NCBI GenBank assembly: GCA_040290295.1
Contig: PSMW01000003.1
Location: forward strand, 1-64,000
Reading direction: 5' to 3'
Origin: CAADGV01 sp040290295
GTDB taxonomy: Bacteria > Bacteroidota > Ignavibacteria > UBA10030 > UBA6906
DNA: 64,000 bases
The position numbers and the translations under genes are program-made. The notes under the pieces were generated by a model. It made no database searches. It had not been told where the DNA came from and saw only the letters and a program-made list of their open reading frames with translations. Positions 43,603 through 53,639 of the stretch are shown one piece after another (within the stretch, counting starts at the first letter, position 1; each line of letters starts with the position of its first letter).

Positions 43603-44517
43603 TCAGAACAATGAATCTGCTGCAAGTTGATTCAGACGACGTTCCGCAAGACGAACGTACGATGCGTTGACGTCGTAGCCCACGTATCGTCTTCCCGCGA
43701 GTCGTGCCGCCAGACAGGTGGTGCCGCTACCGCAGAACGGATCGAGCACGACGTCGCCGCCAAAGGTGTAGAGTTCGATTAGGCGGCGCGGCAACTCCAG
43801 CGGAAAGGGAGCCGGATGCCCGACGCGGCGTGCGCGCTCCGCAGGAAACTGCCACACGCTTTTTGTCCACGCCAAAAAATCCTCTCGCCGTATCGTGCTC
43901 TGCTTGCCTGCTTTCATACGAGCGAACGATCTTTTCGAGAAGATGAGGATGTATTCATGCACATCCCGCAGCGTCGGGTTGGCGGCGGATTGCCAACTTC
44001 CCCACGCGGTCGATGGACTGGCGCTCGATCCTTTATCCCAAATGATCTCGCCTCGCATCAGAAACCCGAGCGAGGTCATGTCCTGGATGATGTGGGCATG
44101 GAGCGGAATGTACGGCTTGCGACCGAGGTTGGCGATGTTGATGCACGCCCGACCTCCATTTACCAAGACGCGAAACGTTTCGGCAAAGACGCGACGTAAC
44201 AGTGCGCGATACTCTTCCAGCGTCAAGTTTTCATCGTACTCCTTCGTCACGTTGTACGGCGGGGAGGTTACCATGAGGTGCACGCTGTTCGACGGCAGCT
44301 CGTCCATCTGTTCGCTGCTCTTCAGGAAGATTTTGTTGGCGACCTCCTCGGGAAGTGCTTGTTCGCGCTCGCCGTCGGTGCGCTGGGTGGTATCGGTTCG
44401 CAGGCCGTCGTACAGTTTACTCTCATAAAACTTGCTCGCATCGTGACCTACACGCCCCGGGGTGCCGAAGGCACTCGTGGTCGTCGAACGCCGAGTGGAC
44501 TTTCGTTTTGCACTCAT
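43603..44517 (-). CDS. Site-specific DNA methyltransferase, beta class
   Basis: 304 residues. The catalytic motif IV is TSPPYN (S-P-P-Y favours N4-cytosine, though N6-adenine is possible), located N-terminally, and the SAM-binding DPFCGSGTT is C-terminal, which is the beta-class order. NIANLGRKPYIPLHAHIIQDM lies between. No restriction enzyme gene is adjacent, so it is an orphan, perhaps regulatory, methylase. Its ATG overlaps the stop of the M28 gene by 4 nt (ATGA). The first ~55 residues are Ser/Thr/Arg-rich. Confidence 0.87.
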   Translation of the reverse strand: MSAKRKSTRRSTTTSAFGTPGRVGHDASKFYESKLYDGLRTDTTQRTDGEREQALPEEVANKIFLKSSEQMDELPSNSVHLMVTSPPYNVTKEYDENLTLEEYRALLRRVFAETFRVLVNGGRACINIANLGRKPYIPLHAHIIQDMTSLGFLMRGEIIWDKGSSASPSTAWGSWQSAANPTLRDVHEYILIFSKRSFARMKAGKQSTIRREDFLAWTKSVWQFPAERARRVGHPAPFPLELPRRLIELYTFGGDVVLDPFCGSGTTCLAARLAGRRYVGYDVNASYVRLAERRLNQLAADSLF

Positions 44518-46850
44518 GGTCGTGCACCGAAGACGGCGCCTGAAGGCGCAAGGGTATCCTGCGCGACAACCACCGTGCGGTAGAAGACGTTCGTCCACTC
44601 CCGTTGCAGGCGCAGAGGATACGAAAGCGAGTCGAACGTAACGGTGACCCTCTGTGCGATCTTCTGCGAAGGGCGCATGGTACATGTAAGCGGAATATGC
44701 AACAGTTCTGCGGGATAGGAGAACCAGACGAATCGCTTGCGTCTGTCCGTTTCGCGCTCCATCGGGTTGGGCGATGCCGCCCCATGTGCCCACGGCGATC
44801 GAACGTCGAAAGGTTGCGTGCTTTCGAACACCGCCTCCATCTGCAACGGTCTCTTCGCCGACCGAACGACGATTGTGCGCGAAGCCTCCAGCAGGCTATC
44901 TGAAGCAAGTGCGGATGAAGAGTCTTGCGACGCTATCTCCGCCCATGCGCTGTTCACAGGCTGTGGAAGAGCAAGACGCAGGTAGTTCGAGGAAAGGTGC
45001 AGCAACGAATCCTTCCCTTCCCACACCGCATGCAGGCCTCGCAGCGACTCTGAGCCCCGCAGCTCGAGCGTGTTGTGGATCGAATCGTCTCCGCCCAACG
45101 TCATGCGTTGTTCGACACGAACCACGTTGTACCAATAACGTCCGTACGCAGGTTGCGTTGTGAGGTATGCTGCAACCGCAACCCACGCCGTCCCGGCAAC
45201 GAGCAGACCCTTCGGCGTTCTGAACCGCTTCAACCACAACAGATCGATACCGCTGCTCCGATACGCTGCGGCAAAGCCGTACACAAGCGGCAACGACAAG
45301 AGCGTGAAGACGAGAACGAACACCGCTTCGTACAGCAGTTGGGGCAGCGTGCCGGAGATCGTGTTCATCGAAAAGCCGCGCTGAATGAAGGTCAGCCCAT
45401 CGAAGAAGACGAGCTTGTAGAGGATGAACGAAGCACACGCAAATGCAATCACCTTCAGCACCGGTTGCCGCATCCACAGCGCGGCGGAAAGACACAGAAG
45501 CGCCAACGCTGGGGAGATGCTGAGTTCTGGCGTACGCAGGGCAGCGAGCACCGTGAAGACGACGAGCACAACGATCGCGACACGCGCGAACACCCAAGCG
45601 TCGCTGCTCAAGCGATAGCGGCGAACAGCTTGCAACACCACCCACACTCCGATGAGTCCAGAGAGCATGCCGAACAACACATAGCCATCCGTGTGATGTA
45701 CCCACGGGAAACGCAGTCCTCGCACTGCACCGAGGACGGTCTCGCCATTCCACACGCAGAGCTGGGTGAACCCCGTGGCAAGAAAGAGCTTGAATCCGGA
45801 CCACTTCACGCGTGTAGCAGGGTCCGGCGCGATCCGACGTCGTCGCATGATCATGAACGTTGCAACGCCGACCATCAGCGCGAGTGCAATAACCGTCCAA
45901 AGGAGGGCGTAAGGAATGATCAGAAGCCATCCTTTCATTTCGATAACCTGGTAGCGTTCTGTTGTCCGCGAAGGAACGCCGTTGTCGAACCGTTCAAAGA
46001 GCTTGAGCACAAGATCGCCCGAACGCTTCATACCGGATGGAGTGAAATTGTCCCATGAATCTTGCGGTGTGTGAATGGGATAGTTCACATCGCTGATAAA
46101 GCCGATTGCGGGAATGCCTTTGTCGATGAAAGGAATATGGTCGGAACCGTAAACGCCGCCGAGCGCTACATTCCATGTTGCCATGCCCGTTTGGTACACC
46201 AGATCGTTGCGGCCTAACTCGTTCCTCGAAATATCGAAGGCAGCCTCCAGCAGCCAGGCCGGTGCACTGCGGCGTGTTCCGTCTGGATCGGCCATGAGAA
46301 AGCTGGAGCCGTCCGCCATGTCGAGCTGCACCATCAGCACCACGCTGTCGAGTTGGGGAAATGTTTCGAGGAAGTGTGTCGAGCCGCGCAATCCTTGCTC
46401 TTCACCTCCCCAACAACAGAACATCACCGTTGAAGCGTTGTCCCGAGCGCAGAGCACGCGCGCAAGTTCCAACACGCATGCCGTTCCGGAACCGTCATCG
46501 TTCGCGCCGGGAATTTCGGGACCTGCGCTATCGATATGCCCGCCGATGATGATGATGCGTCCCGTCTTCCCTTTTTTCACACCAACAGCAACACCGCTCT
46601 TGGTGTTGACACCTTCGGCAACCGTCATCGGCAGAACGTAGCTTGTATCGCAACCGTAGGCGCGCAAGATTTGGGCAGCAAAGGCGAGTGCACGCTGTTC
46701 CGCGGGCGAACCCATCGGTCGTGGACCGATCTCGAGTACGAGCGCCTTGAGAAGCGCTTCGGCGTTTGCCTGCGAGAACTCCGATTGCGCGAACACCGTG
46801 CTCGAGAGCAGAGGCAGGAAGAAGCCGAAAAGAACACAGATGAATTTCAT
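44514..46850 (-). CDS. M28-family metallopeptidase fused to a multi-helix membrane domain
   Basis: 778 residues. A signal peptide (KFICVLFGFFLPLLSSTVFA) precedes an M28 peptidase domain with metal ligands H105 (GGHIDS), D118 (GANDDGSG), E150 (GGEEQG), Asp in LDMADG and His in YPIHTPQDSW. About seven to eight helices follow (about 315-560), then an outer beta-rich C-terminal domain of ~200 residues. This layout is that of membrane M28 aminopeptidases. The start is ATG 46850; the frame reaches 46895 with no ribosome site. Confidence 0.88.
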   Translation of the reverse strand: MKFICVLFGFFLPLLSSTVFAQSEFSQANAEALLKALVLEIGPRPMGSPAEQRALAFAAQILRAYGCDTSYVLPMTVAEGVNTKSGVAVGVKKGKTGRIIIIGGHIDSAGPEIPGANDDGSGTACVLELARVLCARDNASTVMFCCWGGEEQGLRGSTHFLETFPQLDSVVLMVQLDMADGSSFLMADPDGTRRSAPAWLLEAAFDISRNELGRNDLVYQTGMATWNVALGGVYGSDHIPFIDKGIPAIGFISDVNYPIHTPQDSWDNFTPSGMKRSGDLVLKLFERFDNGVPSRTTERYQVIEMKGWLLIIPYALLWTVIALALMVGVATFMIMRRRRIAPDPATRVKWSGFKLFLATGFTQLCVWNGETVLGAVRGLRFPWVHHTDGYVLFGMLSGLIGVWVVLQAVRRYRLSSDAWVFARVAIVVLVVFTVLAALRTPELSISPALALLCLSAALWMRQPVLKVIAFACASFILYKLVFFDGLTFIQRGFSMNTISGTLPQLLYEAVFVLVFTLLSLPLVYGFAAAYRSSGIDLLWLKRFRTPKGLLVAGTAWVAVAAYLTTQPAYGRYWYNVVRVEQRMTLGGDDSIHNTLELRGSESLRGLHAVWEGKDSLLHLSSNYLRLALPQPVNSAWAEIASQDSSSALASDSLLEASRTIVVRSAKRPLQMEAVFESTQPFDVRSPWAHGAASPNPMERETDRRKRFVWFSYPAELLHIPLTCTMRPSQKIAQRVTVTFDSLSYPLRLQREWTNVFYRTVVVAQDTLAPSGAVFGARP

Positions 46851-46896
46851 TCTGGAGAACGAAGGAGTTAAGACGAACACAGCAGGGTCGGGCACG

Positions 46897-47439
46897 CTAC
46901 GGTTTCCATTTCATTTCGGGGATGCCCGCTCGGTGATTGGCGCATCGCGCCAGCACGAACAGCAAATCGGACAGACGATTGAGGTACACCGTCACAGCTT
47001 GGCCGATGTCTTCGTTGCGCGAGAGACGCACGACCGCGCGTTCAGCGCGCCGGCAGACCGTTCGGGCAAAATGCAGGCGCGCCGCCACGGGCGATCCCCC
47101 GGGCAAGATGAATGTTCGAAGCGGCTTGAGTTCCGTTTCGAGCTTGTCGATCACCTTCTCCAAACGTGCTGCGTGCCTCGCCTCGATGCGCGTGATGGCC
47201 TTCGCCGGAACAGACCGTGGCGTTGCGAGATCCGCTCCCAAATCGAACAACTCGTTTTGAATTTCTTCGAGAATCTCATCGAATTGTTCATCGTGATTAT
47301 CCGCTCGAACGATGCCGAGAACGGAGTTGAGTTCATCCACCGTGCCGTAGGCTTCGATGCGGAGCGCATCCTTCGGCACACGTTGACCGCCGAACAGCGA
47401 CGTGTCGCCTTTGTCGCCGGTTTTTGTGTAGATCTTCAT
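46897..47439 (-). CDS. Cob(I)alamin adenosyltransferase, PduO type
   Basis: 180 residues. It makes adenosylcobalamin from ATP and reduced cobalamin. KIYTKTGDKGDTSLFGGQRV (ATP loop), AYGTVDELNSVLG and RAERAVVRLSR, followed by YLNRLSDLLFVLARC, are the family signatures. It lies 46 nt upstream of the M28 gene and 61 nt after the hypothetical gene. It indicates the organism uses B12 coenzyme. Confidence 0.95.
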   Translation of the reverse strand: MKIYTKTGDKGDTSLFGGQRVPKDALRIEAYGTVDELNSVLGIVRADNHDEQFDEILEEIQNELFDLGADLATPRSVPAKAITRIEARHAARLEKVIDKLETELKPLRTFILPGGSPVAARLHFARTVCRRAERAVVRLSRNEDIGQAVTVYLNRLSDLLFVLARCANHRAGIPEMKWKP

Positions 47440-47500
47440 CGAGTGAACATCGTCGGTAGCTTTTGCGTGCGTGAAAAGGTAGCCAATACCTCCGTGACAA

Positions 47501-48337
47501 TCAACGCTGGAGCGGACATCCTGGAATGCTCATCTGCATCACGTCCCATCCGCCGTACGGCGATCGTTGGAGGCGGAACGTTGCCGTGCCGGTGTGTTCA
47601 AGTTCGCGGGCAGCGTCTTGCGCGAGACCTTTCCACGTCAGCTCCGCCTCGGCTGATGCTGCATCACCCTCTACGTTCACGCGTACGTTGGTCACGTTGT
47701 GGTGCGTGAATGCGAGGACCGTTTCGTACACTCGTCGAATGGCGTCCATCACTTCTTCCTTCGTCAGCGGTTCGCCGCGCTCCGAAAGGAAGCCGTCGTG
47801 CGCAAAATAGTGTGCGAACATCTTCGGTTGCTTGTCGAAGAAGAAGTACAGAACGTCGTTGACGGTGTCTTCGATAGCGAGCCGATCGTTCGGATGAAAC
47901 TCCTCGTAGATGAAGCGGTGCTGAAACCCGTGCATGCGGATGTCATCGATCTCCACATCCAGCAACTCTTCGGTGATAAAGCGATACTGCTCCTCGATGG
48001 GCGTGGGGGCAAGGAAATCGAGAAACACATCGTTGCGGTTCAGAATGCTGATCACGGTGTCCAGTGCCGGTTGCACCTGATCCGGCTGAAGCTTGTCGAT
48101 GGGTGTGACGGTCGGGTTGCCGATGAAGTGACGCACCGTGGTGCGTTTTGCGCCTGCACAGGCTTGCTCGAAGCGTTCGATGTTGTCCAGCCACTGGCGT
48201 TCGACATCGGGCGGCAGGTCGCCGCTTTCGTGAAAGCGTGCATCATACTTTCCCTCAAGCTCACGCTTTTTGGATTCGTTGAGTGCGCGCTGGATGCGTG
48301 CCTCGCGTTCTTCCGGGGTAAGAGAGTCGTCGTTCAT
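47501..48337 (-). CDS. Conserved hypothetical protein with a C-terminal NTF2-like region
   Basis: 278 residues. The N-terminal half is charged and helical (EEREARIQRALNESKKRELE). The C-terminal ~120 residues (RLAIEDTVNDVLYFFFDKQP ... RVNVEGDAASAEAELTWKG ... GGWDVMQMSIPGCPL) have the look of a SnoaL/NTF2-type cone fold. No catalytic residue can be named. The start is ATG 48337 after AGGAGG. It starts 8 nt after the disrupted GT87 gene. Confidence 0.65.
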   Translation of the reverse strand: MNDDSLTPEEREARIQRALNESKKRELEGKYDARFHESGDLPPDVERQWLDNIERFEQACAGAKRTTVRHFIGNPTVTPIDKLQPDQVQPALDTVISILNRNDVFLDFLAPTPIEEQYRFITEELLDVEIDDIRMHGFQHRFIYEEFHPNDRLAIEDTVNDVLYFFFDKQPKMFAHYFAHDGFLSERGEPLTKEEVMDAIRRVYETVLAFTHHNVTNVRVNVEGDAASAEAELTWKGLAQDAARELEHTGTATFRLQRSPYGGWDVMQMSIPGCPLQR

Positions 48338-48345
48338 AGCGCCTC

Positions 48346-49652
48346 CTATGGAATGTTGTGAAAGGATACCCCCCGCCGTGTGGTCTTGGCGTTCAGTCGA
48401 TGGAGCGTCAGCGCTGCAACAAACATGAGAAGCAGGAACCAGAGATTCATCGATGTGAGGAAGGCACGCCAGGTTTCGGACATAGAAATGAACGAAGACT
48501 TGCGTTGAAAATCTACACTCACCCCAAAAACAAGGAGTGCAATGGAAACGATCCCCCAACGCCGCACACCGCCGTTCTTCTGCGCCAACAACTCCCGAAG
48601 CACAAACACAACGCCGGGGACGAGATAGATGAGATGGTGCAACCATGTCACTGGCGATGCGACGACCATAACGGTCAGGTAGGCAAGCAGGAGAAACGCA
48701 TCTGCCGTCGTATTTTGCTGTGTAAGTTGGAAAACGAGGACAGCCGTGAGGAGCAGTAGCACACCTCCTATTGTCAGCAGACGGATGGTGGCTGCCTGGC
48801 CGGGCAAAAGACGCATGAAGAATCCGGCGAGCGAGAGGTTGGCGGGAATACTGGGATGAAACCCGCCTGCGACGGTCCGCGCATAACCCATGTTCGAGAG
48901 AAAGTCGAGAAACATGCGCCACGGCTGGATACCGTCGAAACAACGACAAGCGCAACAAGCCCCACCGCGAATCCTCCCAACACTTTCCACCGCTTTTCGA
49001 GGAACACGGGCAAGACCAGCATTGCCGGCGTGACTTTCACGAGCGTTGCTAATGCGAGCGCCACACCCGCACTCCAATCGCGTGCTGAGTTGCGTAAGAG
49101 AAAGAAGAACCCCGACATCAACAGAAGCACAAGCGTATTGATTTGTCCGAAGAGAAGGTTTTGCCAAAACGGGAAAACAAGCAGCGCAGCACAAACGACG
49201 ATCGCTCCCGTTACGTGTCGAGTGCGAACCTCGACAGCAGGCCAAGCGGAAAGGTGCGTCAGCAAAAGGATGACCCCGGTACCGGCGATGAATGCCAGTT
49301 GCGCTGCATCCCACAGCCACTGCGCGCTTGCCGGCGCTGCATACGAGAGCGGCTGCGCGAAGACTGCTACTATGGGCGGGTAGAGATACGGCAGTACATG
49401 GTTCATCACGCCATCCGCTGTGGCGAGGCTGTCCAACACACGCTCGTTGTATATATCGAGACCGCGCGATGAAGCTTTGCCCGCATAGTAAAAGGATGCA
49501 AAGTCGGTACGCAGCGCGACGCTACGCGAGGAATCCAGTGCACCGCGGAACATGATTGCATCGCGGCGGGCATCGAAGGGCGGCTCGCTCCATAGTCTCA
49601 CGCCAAACACAACGAGCGGAAGAAGCACAACCGTGATCACGGCAGCTCGCAT
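48346..49652 (-). pseudogene. GT87-like integral membrane mannosyltransferase, frameshifted
   Basis: Two frames make one ~435-residue protein with 9-11 membrane helices of the DUF2029/GT87 type (polyprenyl-phosphate-mannose-dependent transferases). The first frame (49652 down to ~48940) ends after GLVALVVVSTV; the second continues GIQPWRMFLDFLSNMGYART to the stop at 48346. One base appears to be missing near 48930-48945. The start codon shares a base with the SNF2 stop (TAATG). It may be an error in the sequence. The frame with DUF2029 helices shows no other fault. Confidence 0.75.
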
Positions 49653-52600
49653 TAGCTGAATAATGCCTCCACGTCTTCTTTGGTCAGCGACTTGATGAAG
49701 CCTGCATCGGTGGTGACGATGCTCTTAACCAGCTCGCGTTTCCGTTCTTGTAGTGCCAACACTTTTTCTTCGACCGATGCGCGGGTGATGAGTTTGTACG
49801 AGAACACTTGTCGCGTTTGACCGATACGATGGGTCCGATCGGTTGCCTGCATTTCCACAGCCGGATTCCACCACGGATCATAGAGGATCACATAATCCGC
49901 GGCAGTGAGATTCAAGCCCGTGCCGCCTGCTTTGAGACTCATCAGGAAAAGGCGGACGTTCTCGTCCGTCTGAACGCGTTCGACGCGCTGCTTTCGGTCG
50001 ATCGTTCGCCCGTCGAGATACTCGTAGGCGATGTTGCGTTCGTCGCAGTAGCGGCGCAACACCGCAAGCATCTTGACGAATTGCGAGAAGAGCAGCACCT
50101 TGTGTCCTTCTGCGAGTATGTCTTCCAACATTTCCGTGAACGCTTCAAACTTCCCTGCCGTGCCTTTGAAGTTCTTGTCCACCAACAGCGGATGGCAGCA
50201 CACTTGGCGCAGTCGCATCAATCCTTCCAGCACCTTGATCTTGCTTCGTTGGAACCCGACGCTTTCGATGCTCTGTAAAAGTTCTTCGCGATAATACCGC
50301 CGCCACAGTTCATAAACACGTTTTTGTTCTGTGCTCATCTCACAGTACACGATGGTTTCCACCTTCGGCGGCAACTCTTGCGCGACAGTCTCTTTGGTGC
50401 GACGAAGGATGAACGGATAGGTCAACCGTTTGAGCGCATCGGAAGCGGCTTGGTCGCGGAATCGTTCAATGGGCTTGGCGAAGTGTTCGGTAAACTGTCG
50501 CTCGGAACCCAGCATGCCCGGGTTGAGAAACGCAAATTGCGACCACAGATCGGTCAGAGTGTTTTCCACCGGCGTGCCGGTGAGCGCAAGCTTGTGCTGC
50601 GCTTGTAACGCTCGCGCTGCTTGTGCATTGACCGAGATCGGATTCTTGATGTTCTGCGACTCGTCGAGAACGACATAGTGGAACTTCTGCGCTGCGAGAG
50701 TCTCGATATCGCGGCGAAGAATCCCGTAGCTGGTGAGCACGAGGTGATAGTTCGAAAACGCATCACGATGATGTTTGCGCGCCGGTCCTGCGTAGAGTAA
50801 GAGGCAAAGATTTGGCGTGAAGCGGTCGATCTCCTTCACCCAATTGAACAGAGGAGAGGCAGGAACGACGATCAAGCTCGGAAGCGTCGCGCCTTCTTCA
50901 TACACGCTCTGAAGAAGCGCCAGCGCTTGGACGGTTTTGCCGAGACCCATGTCGTCGGCGAGAATGCCTCCGACGCCGAACTCGCGCAAGAAATGCAGCC
51001 AGTCGTAACCGGCCTGTTGGTACGGGCGCAGCGTGCCGCGAAAACCGACAGGGAGCGCGCGGGAGCCCACGCCAGTGAAGTTTCGAAAGCGTTTGCGCAG
51101 CTCATCGAACACCGCATCCGTTGTCACATCGTTCGCCATCTCCAACACGTCGTCCAGCATCCCGATGTGCGCACGAGAACAGTGGAGTGTATGTTCCTTA
51201 ACGTCAGCCACCGCCGCAAAACGACGAAAGCGCTCGATCCATTGTTCGGGCAGTACGCCGTAACTGCCGTCGCTCAGTCGCACGAAGCGCTCGCACTGCT
51301 TCACCGCACGCATGAATTCTTCGAACTCTGCTTCCGACGTCTCAAACGTTACGTCAAACGAAAGATCGAACCAGTCGATACCGGAACTGACCCGCACACC
51401 GAGTTTCGGGGCTGCTGTACGCATCCGATGCTTCTTCAATTCTTCTTGCCCGAAGATTTCGTACCCTTCGCGCTGCAACTCGGGAAGCTTCCCGTACAAC
51501 CACTCGAAAGGATCGATCGTGGGGAGATAGACGATCCCTCCGGTGGGATGCAGGTAGGCAGAGAGGGATGCAGAAAACAATCGGTTGCTCAGCTCGGCTT
51601 CGGCGCTATGCTTTCGCACGATGGCGATCGTCTTCCCGTCGTGCTCGACAAGGTTCGGGCGGGTGAAGGTCGCCGCGCCTCGTGCGTATTCCGGAACTTC
51701 GACCGTTCCGTACAGGAACCGAAGCTCGACCGCCAGTTGATCGTCGATCTCACGCAGATATAAGCGCGCACGCGGCTCTCCTTCGAGAGTTCCGAGCGAA
51801 GGAACCGCGCACTCCACCTGATAGCGCTCGACAAGGGATGGAAACATCTCCTCGACAAACTCCTCGCGATCACTGTCGGGAATGAGCAGCGGCGTCTGCA
51901 TCGCTTGCAAGGCTCGTGTGTCTACTTTCCTTGCATTCTCAACACGCATGAGGAGGTCATCGACCACTACCCACAACGGCTGAGCTGTTACAATCACGCT
52001 GTGTCGAGAAAACCCCAGCCGCGTGTCGTCCAAATCCAGAACAGCGCTCAGGCGGAGACCGTTCTTGCACTCTTCGATGCGAAGCTTTAGCCACGCGGGC
52101 TTTTCGAGGACACGCAACCGTTTCGCATTCAGGTGATCGCCTTCGGCGAGATAGACCTCTTTCCCTACCAACGCTCGGAAGAGATCCGCCGTCATGAGTC
52201 GATCGCCAGAATTGAAAGCAGCGAGGCCCACGAGCGTACTGCCGTACCCTGCTTGCCCGCCGCTCTGTACACTCCACTTCGCCCCTCCGCCGAGCGACAT
52301 CAACAGCAGCCGATCCGTCACGTCGAGATGATCCATCCTTTCTCGTGAGTACAACCGCACCACTGTTGCCGGTGCATCAGATCCATCCTTGTGCTGTCGG
52401 ATGGAGATAGGATAGAGTTCTCGGTATGTTTTGCTCACCGACAAGCTATAAGCAAGTCGCCATGGTTGCGTCACGGCCGGCAGCAGGTCGAGCGGCCTCT
52501 CGGGAGCCAACAGCGCCGCCGCGCGGCGTACCCACGAAACGTGCTTGGCAGATCCCCGTTGGGCAGGCGCAGCGCCGACCACATCACTCAGCTTTGCCTT

Positions 52601-52861
52601 GTGATACATCGTAGCCAACATCGTTGCAACGACGTGTTTGCATGCACCGGTAAAACTGTAAGGGCAGGTGCACGAAAAGGTGAGGTTCTCCCCCTCGCCG
52701 TGAAGCTCCACGATATACTCGTCAGAACCCGCAACAGACGCGCGAACGAAGTCCTCCGCCACCGCCACCAGTGAGACCTTCCCGCGATGAAAGTACGCGC
52801 GTCCCCGTTTTACGATTTCAGGAAACGCGATGCGATCGATGAGTTTGAGTGTAATGTCCAT
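49652..52861 (-). CDS. SNF2/Rad54-family helicase with an N-terminal SWIM zinc finger
   Basis: 1069 residues. The SWIM motif CTCPYSFTGACKH lies near residues 65-80. A long middle region of unknown fold (about 90-590) precedes the SNF2 ATPase: ILADDMGLGKTVQALALLQS (motif I), VVLDESQNIKNP (motif II), LALTGTPVENTL, and in the second lobe KVLLFSQF, LMSLKAGGTGLNL and QATDRTHRIGQTRQV. This is the bacterial SWIM-SNF2 type, likely an RNA-polymerase or DNA-associated translocase. It begins a long minus-strand run. The start is ATG 52861. Confidence 0.93.
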   Translation of the reverse strand: MDITLKLIDRIAFPEIVKRGRAYFHRGKVSLVAVAEDFVRASVAGSDEYIVELHGEGENLTFSCTCPYSFTGACKHVVATMLATMYHKAKLSDVVGAAPAQRGSAKHVSWVRRAAALLAPERPLDLLPAVTQPWRLAYSLSVSKTYRELYPISIRQHKDGSDAPATVVRLYSRERMDHLDVTDRLLLMSLGGGAKWSVQSGGQAGYGSTLVGLAAFNSGDRLMTADLFRALVGKEVYLAEGDHLNAKRLRVLEKPAWLKLRIEECKNGLRLSAVLDLDDTRLGFSRHSVIVTAQPLWVVVDDLLMRVENARKVDTRALQAMQTPLLIPDSDREEFVEEMFPSLVERYQVECAVPSLGTLEGEPRARLYLREIDDQLAVELRFLYGTVEVPEYARGAATFTRPNLVEHDGKTIAIVRKHSAEAELSNRLFSASLSAYLHPTGGIVYLPTIDPFEWLYGKLPELQREGYEIFGQEELKKHRMRTAAPKLGVRVSSGIDWFDLSFDVTFETSEAEFEEFMRAVKQCERFVRLSDGSYGVLPEQWIERFRRFAAVADVKEHTLHCSRAHIGMLDDVLEMANDVTTDAVFDELRKRFRNFTGVGSRALPVGFRGTLRPYQQAGYDWLHFLREFGVGGILADDMGLGKTVQALALLQSVYEEGATLPSLIVVPASPLFNWVKEIDRFTPNLCLLLYAGPARKHHRDAFSNYHLVLTSYGILRRDIETLAAQKFHYVVLDESQNIKNPISVNAQAARALQAQHKLALTGTPVENTLTDLWSQFAFLNPGMLGSERQFTEHFAKPIERFRDQAASDALKRLTYPFILRRTKETVAQELPPKVETIVYCEMSTEQKRVYELWRRYYREELLQSIESVGFQRSKIKVLEGLMRLRQVCCHPLLVDKNFKGTAGKFEAFTEMLEDILAEGHKVLLFSQFVKMLAVLRRYCDERNIAYEYLDGRTIDRKQRVERVQTDENVRLFLMSLKAGGTGLNLTAADYVILYDPWWNPAVEMQATDRTHRIGQTRQVFSYKLITRASVEEKVLALQERKRELVKSIVTTDAGFIKSLTKEDVEALFS

Positions 52862-52914
52862 AGTTCAAAACGGTTGCCCATGCGGCGCTCGAATCCTTTC
52901 TGCAACGAAAACGC

Positions 52915-52947
52915 GAGCGCCACCCCGCAAGATACGGAGTGGCGCTC
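52915..52947 (-). terminator. Probable terminator of msrB
   Basis: GAGCGCCAC/GTGGCGCTC forms a 9-bp stem. On the minus strand it is followed by GCGTTTTCG. It lies between msrB and the SNF2 gene. Confidence 0.5.
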
Positions 52948-52982
52948 AGAAAAACGAGAGGAAAAGGAGAAAGGTTGGCGCT

Positions 52983-53483
52983 CTATTTTGGTGCCCGCAC
53001 AAACTTCAGCGCAGCGGAATTCATGCAGTAGCGCAGTCCCGTCGGCTTTGGTCCGTCGTCGAAGACGTGCCCCAAGTGTGCGCCGCAACGGGCGCAAAGG
53101 ACTTCCGTGCGGATCATGAGCAGGCTGTTATCGGTTTCTTCCCGGACGTTCTCCTTGGCAATAGGTTGGTAGAAGCTGGGCCAGCCTGTTCCTGATTCGT
53201 ACTTGGCTTCCGAGCTGAACAAATCCGTTCCGCAACACACACACTTGTAGATGCCCTTCTCGTGATTGTTCCAATACTCGCCCGTGAACGCGCGCTCGGT
53301 CCCCTTCCGGCGCGTCACTTCGAATTGCAAAGGAGTAAGATGTTTCTTCCACTCTTCATCGCTCTTGACGATCTTTTCCATCGTAACGTATCCTTTCTTC
53401 TCTGCCGAATAGAGTTTGACTTGCGTTCGAGCATCGCTCGTTGTCATCATCATGGCAACACCTACAACAAGGAGTGTGTGCAT
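52983..53483 (-). CDS. msrB: Peptide methionine-(R)-sulfoxide reductase, exported
   Basis: 166 residues. A short signal peptide (TLLVVGVAMMMTTSDA) implies a periplasmic location. The MsrB core has the zinc pairs CVCC and CARC, SGTGWPSF, and the catalytic Cys in RYCMNSAAL. It reduces methionine-R-sulfoxide in oxidised proteins. ATG 53483 follows GGAGGAG. No msrA is adjacent. Confidence 0.94.
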   Translation of the reverse strand: MHTLLVVGVAMMMTTSDARTQVKLYSAEKKGYVTMEKIVKSDEEWKKHLTPLQFEVTRRKGTERAFTGEYWNNHEKGIYKCVCCGTDLFSSEAKYESGTGWPSFYQPIAKENVREETDNSLLMIRTEVLCARCGAHLGHVFDDGPKPTGLRYCMNSAALKFVRAPK

Positions 53484-53639
53484 TGTATCTCCTCCAATGA
53501 TAGTGAATTCCATCTCCCTCGAAGATTCGCATAAGGGATTGCAAGACGCTCACATCGTGTAACGGTTCGATCGCATCTCCTGTTGGATGCAAGACTCGGG
53601 CAGAATTGTTCCGCCACGAGCCTGCGTCCAAGGAGCACG

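Noticed and set aside
46897..47439. PduO-type adenosyltransferase as part of the microcompartment cassette
   Set aside because: It is 27 kb away in an unrelated operon; B12 adenosylation is common without microcompartments.
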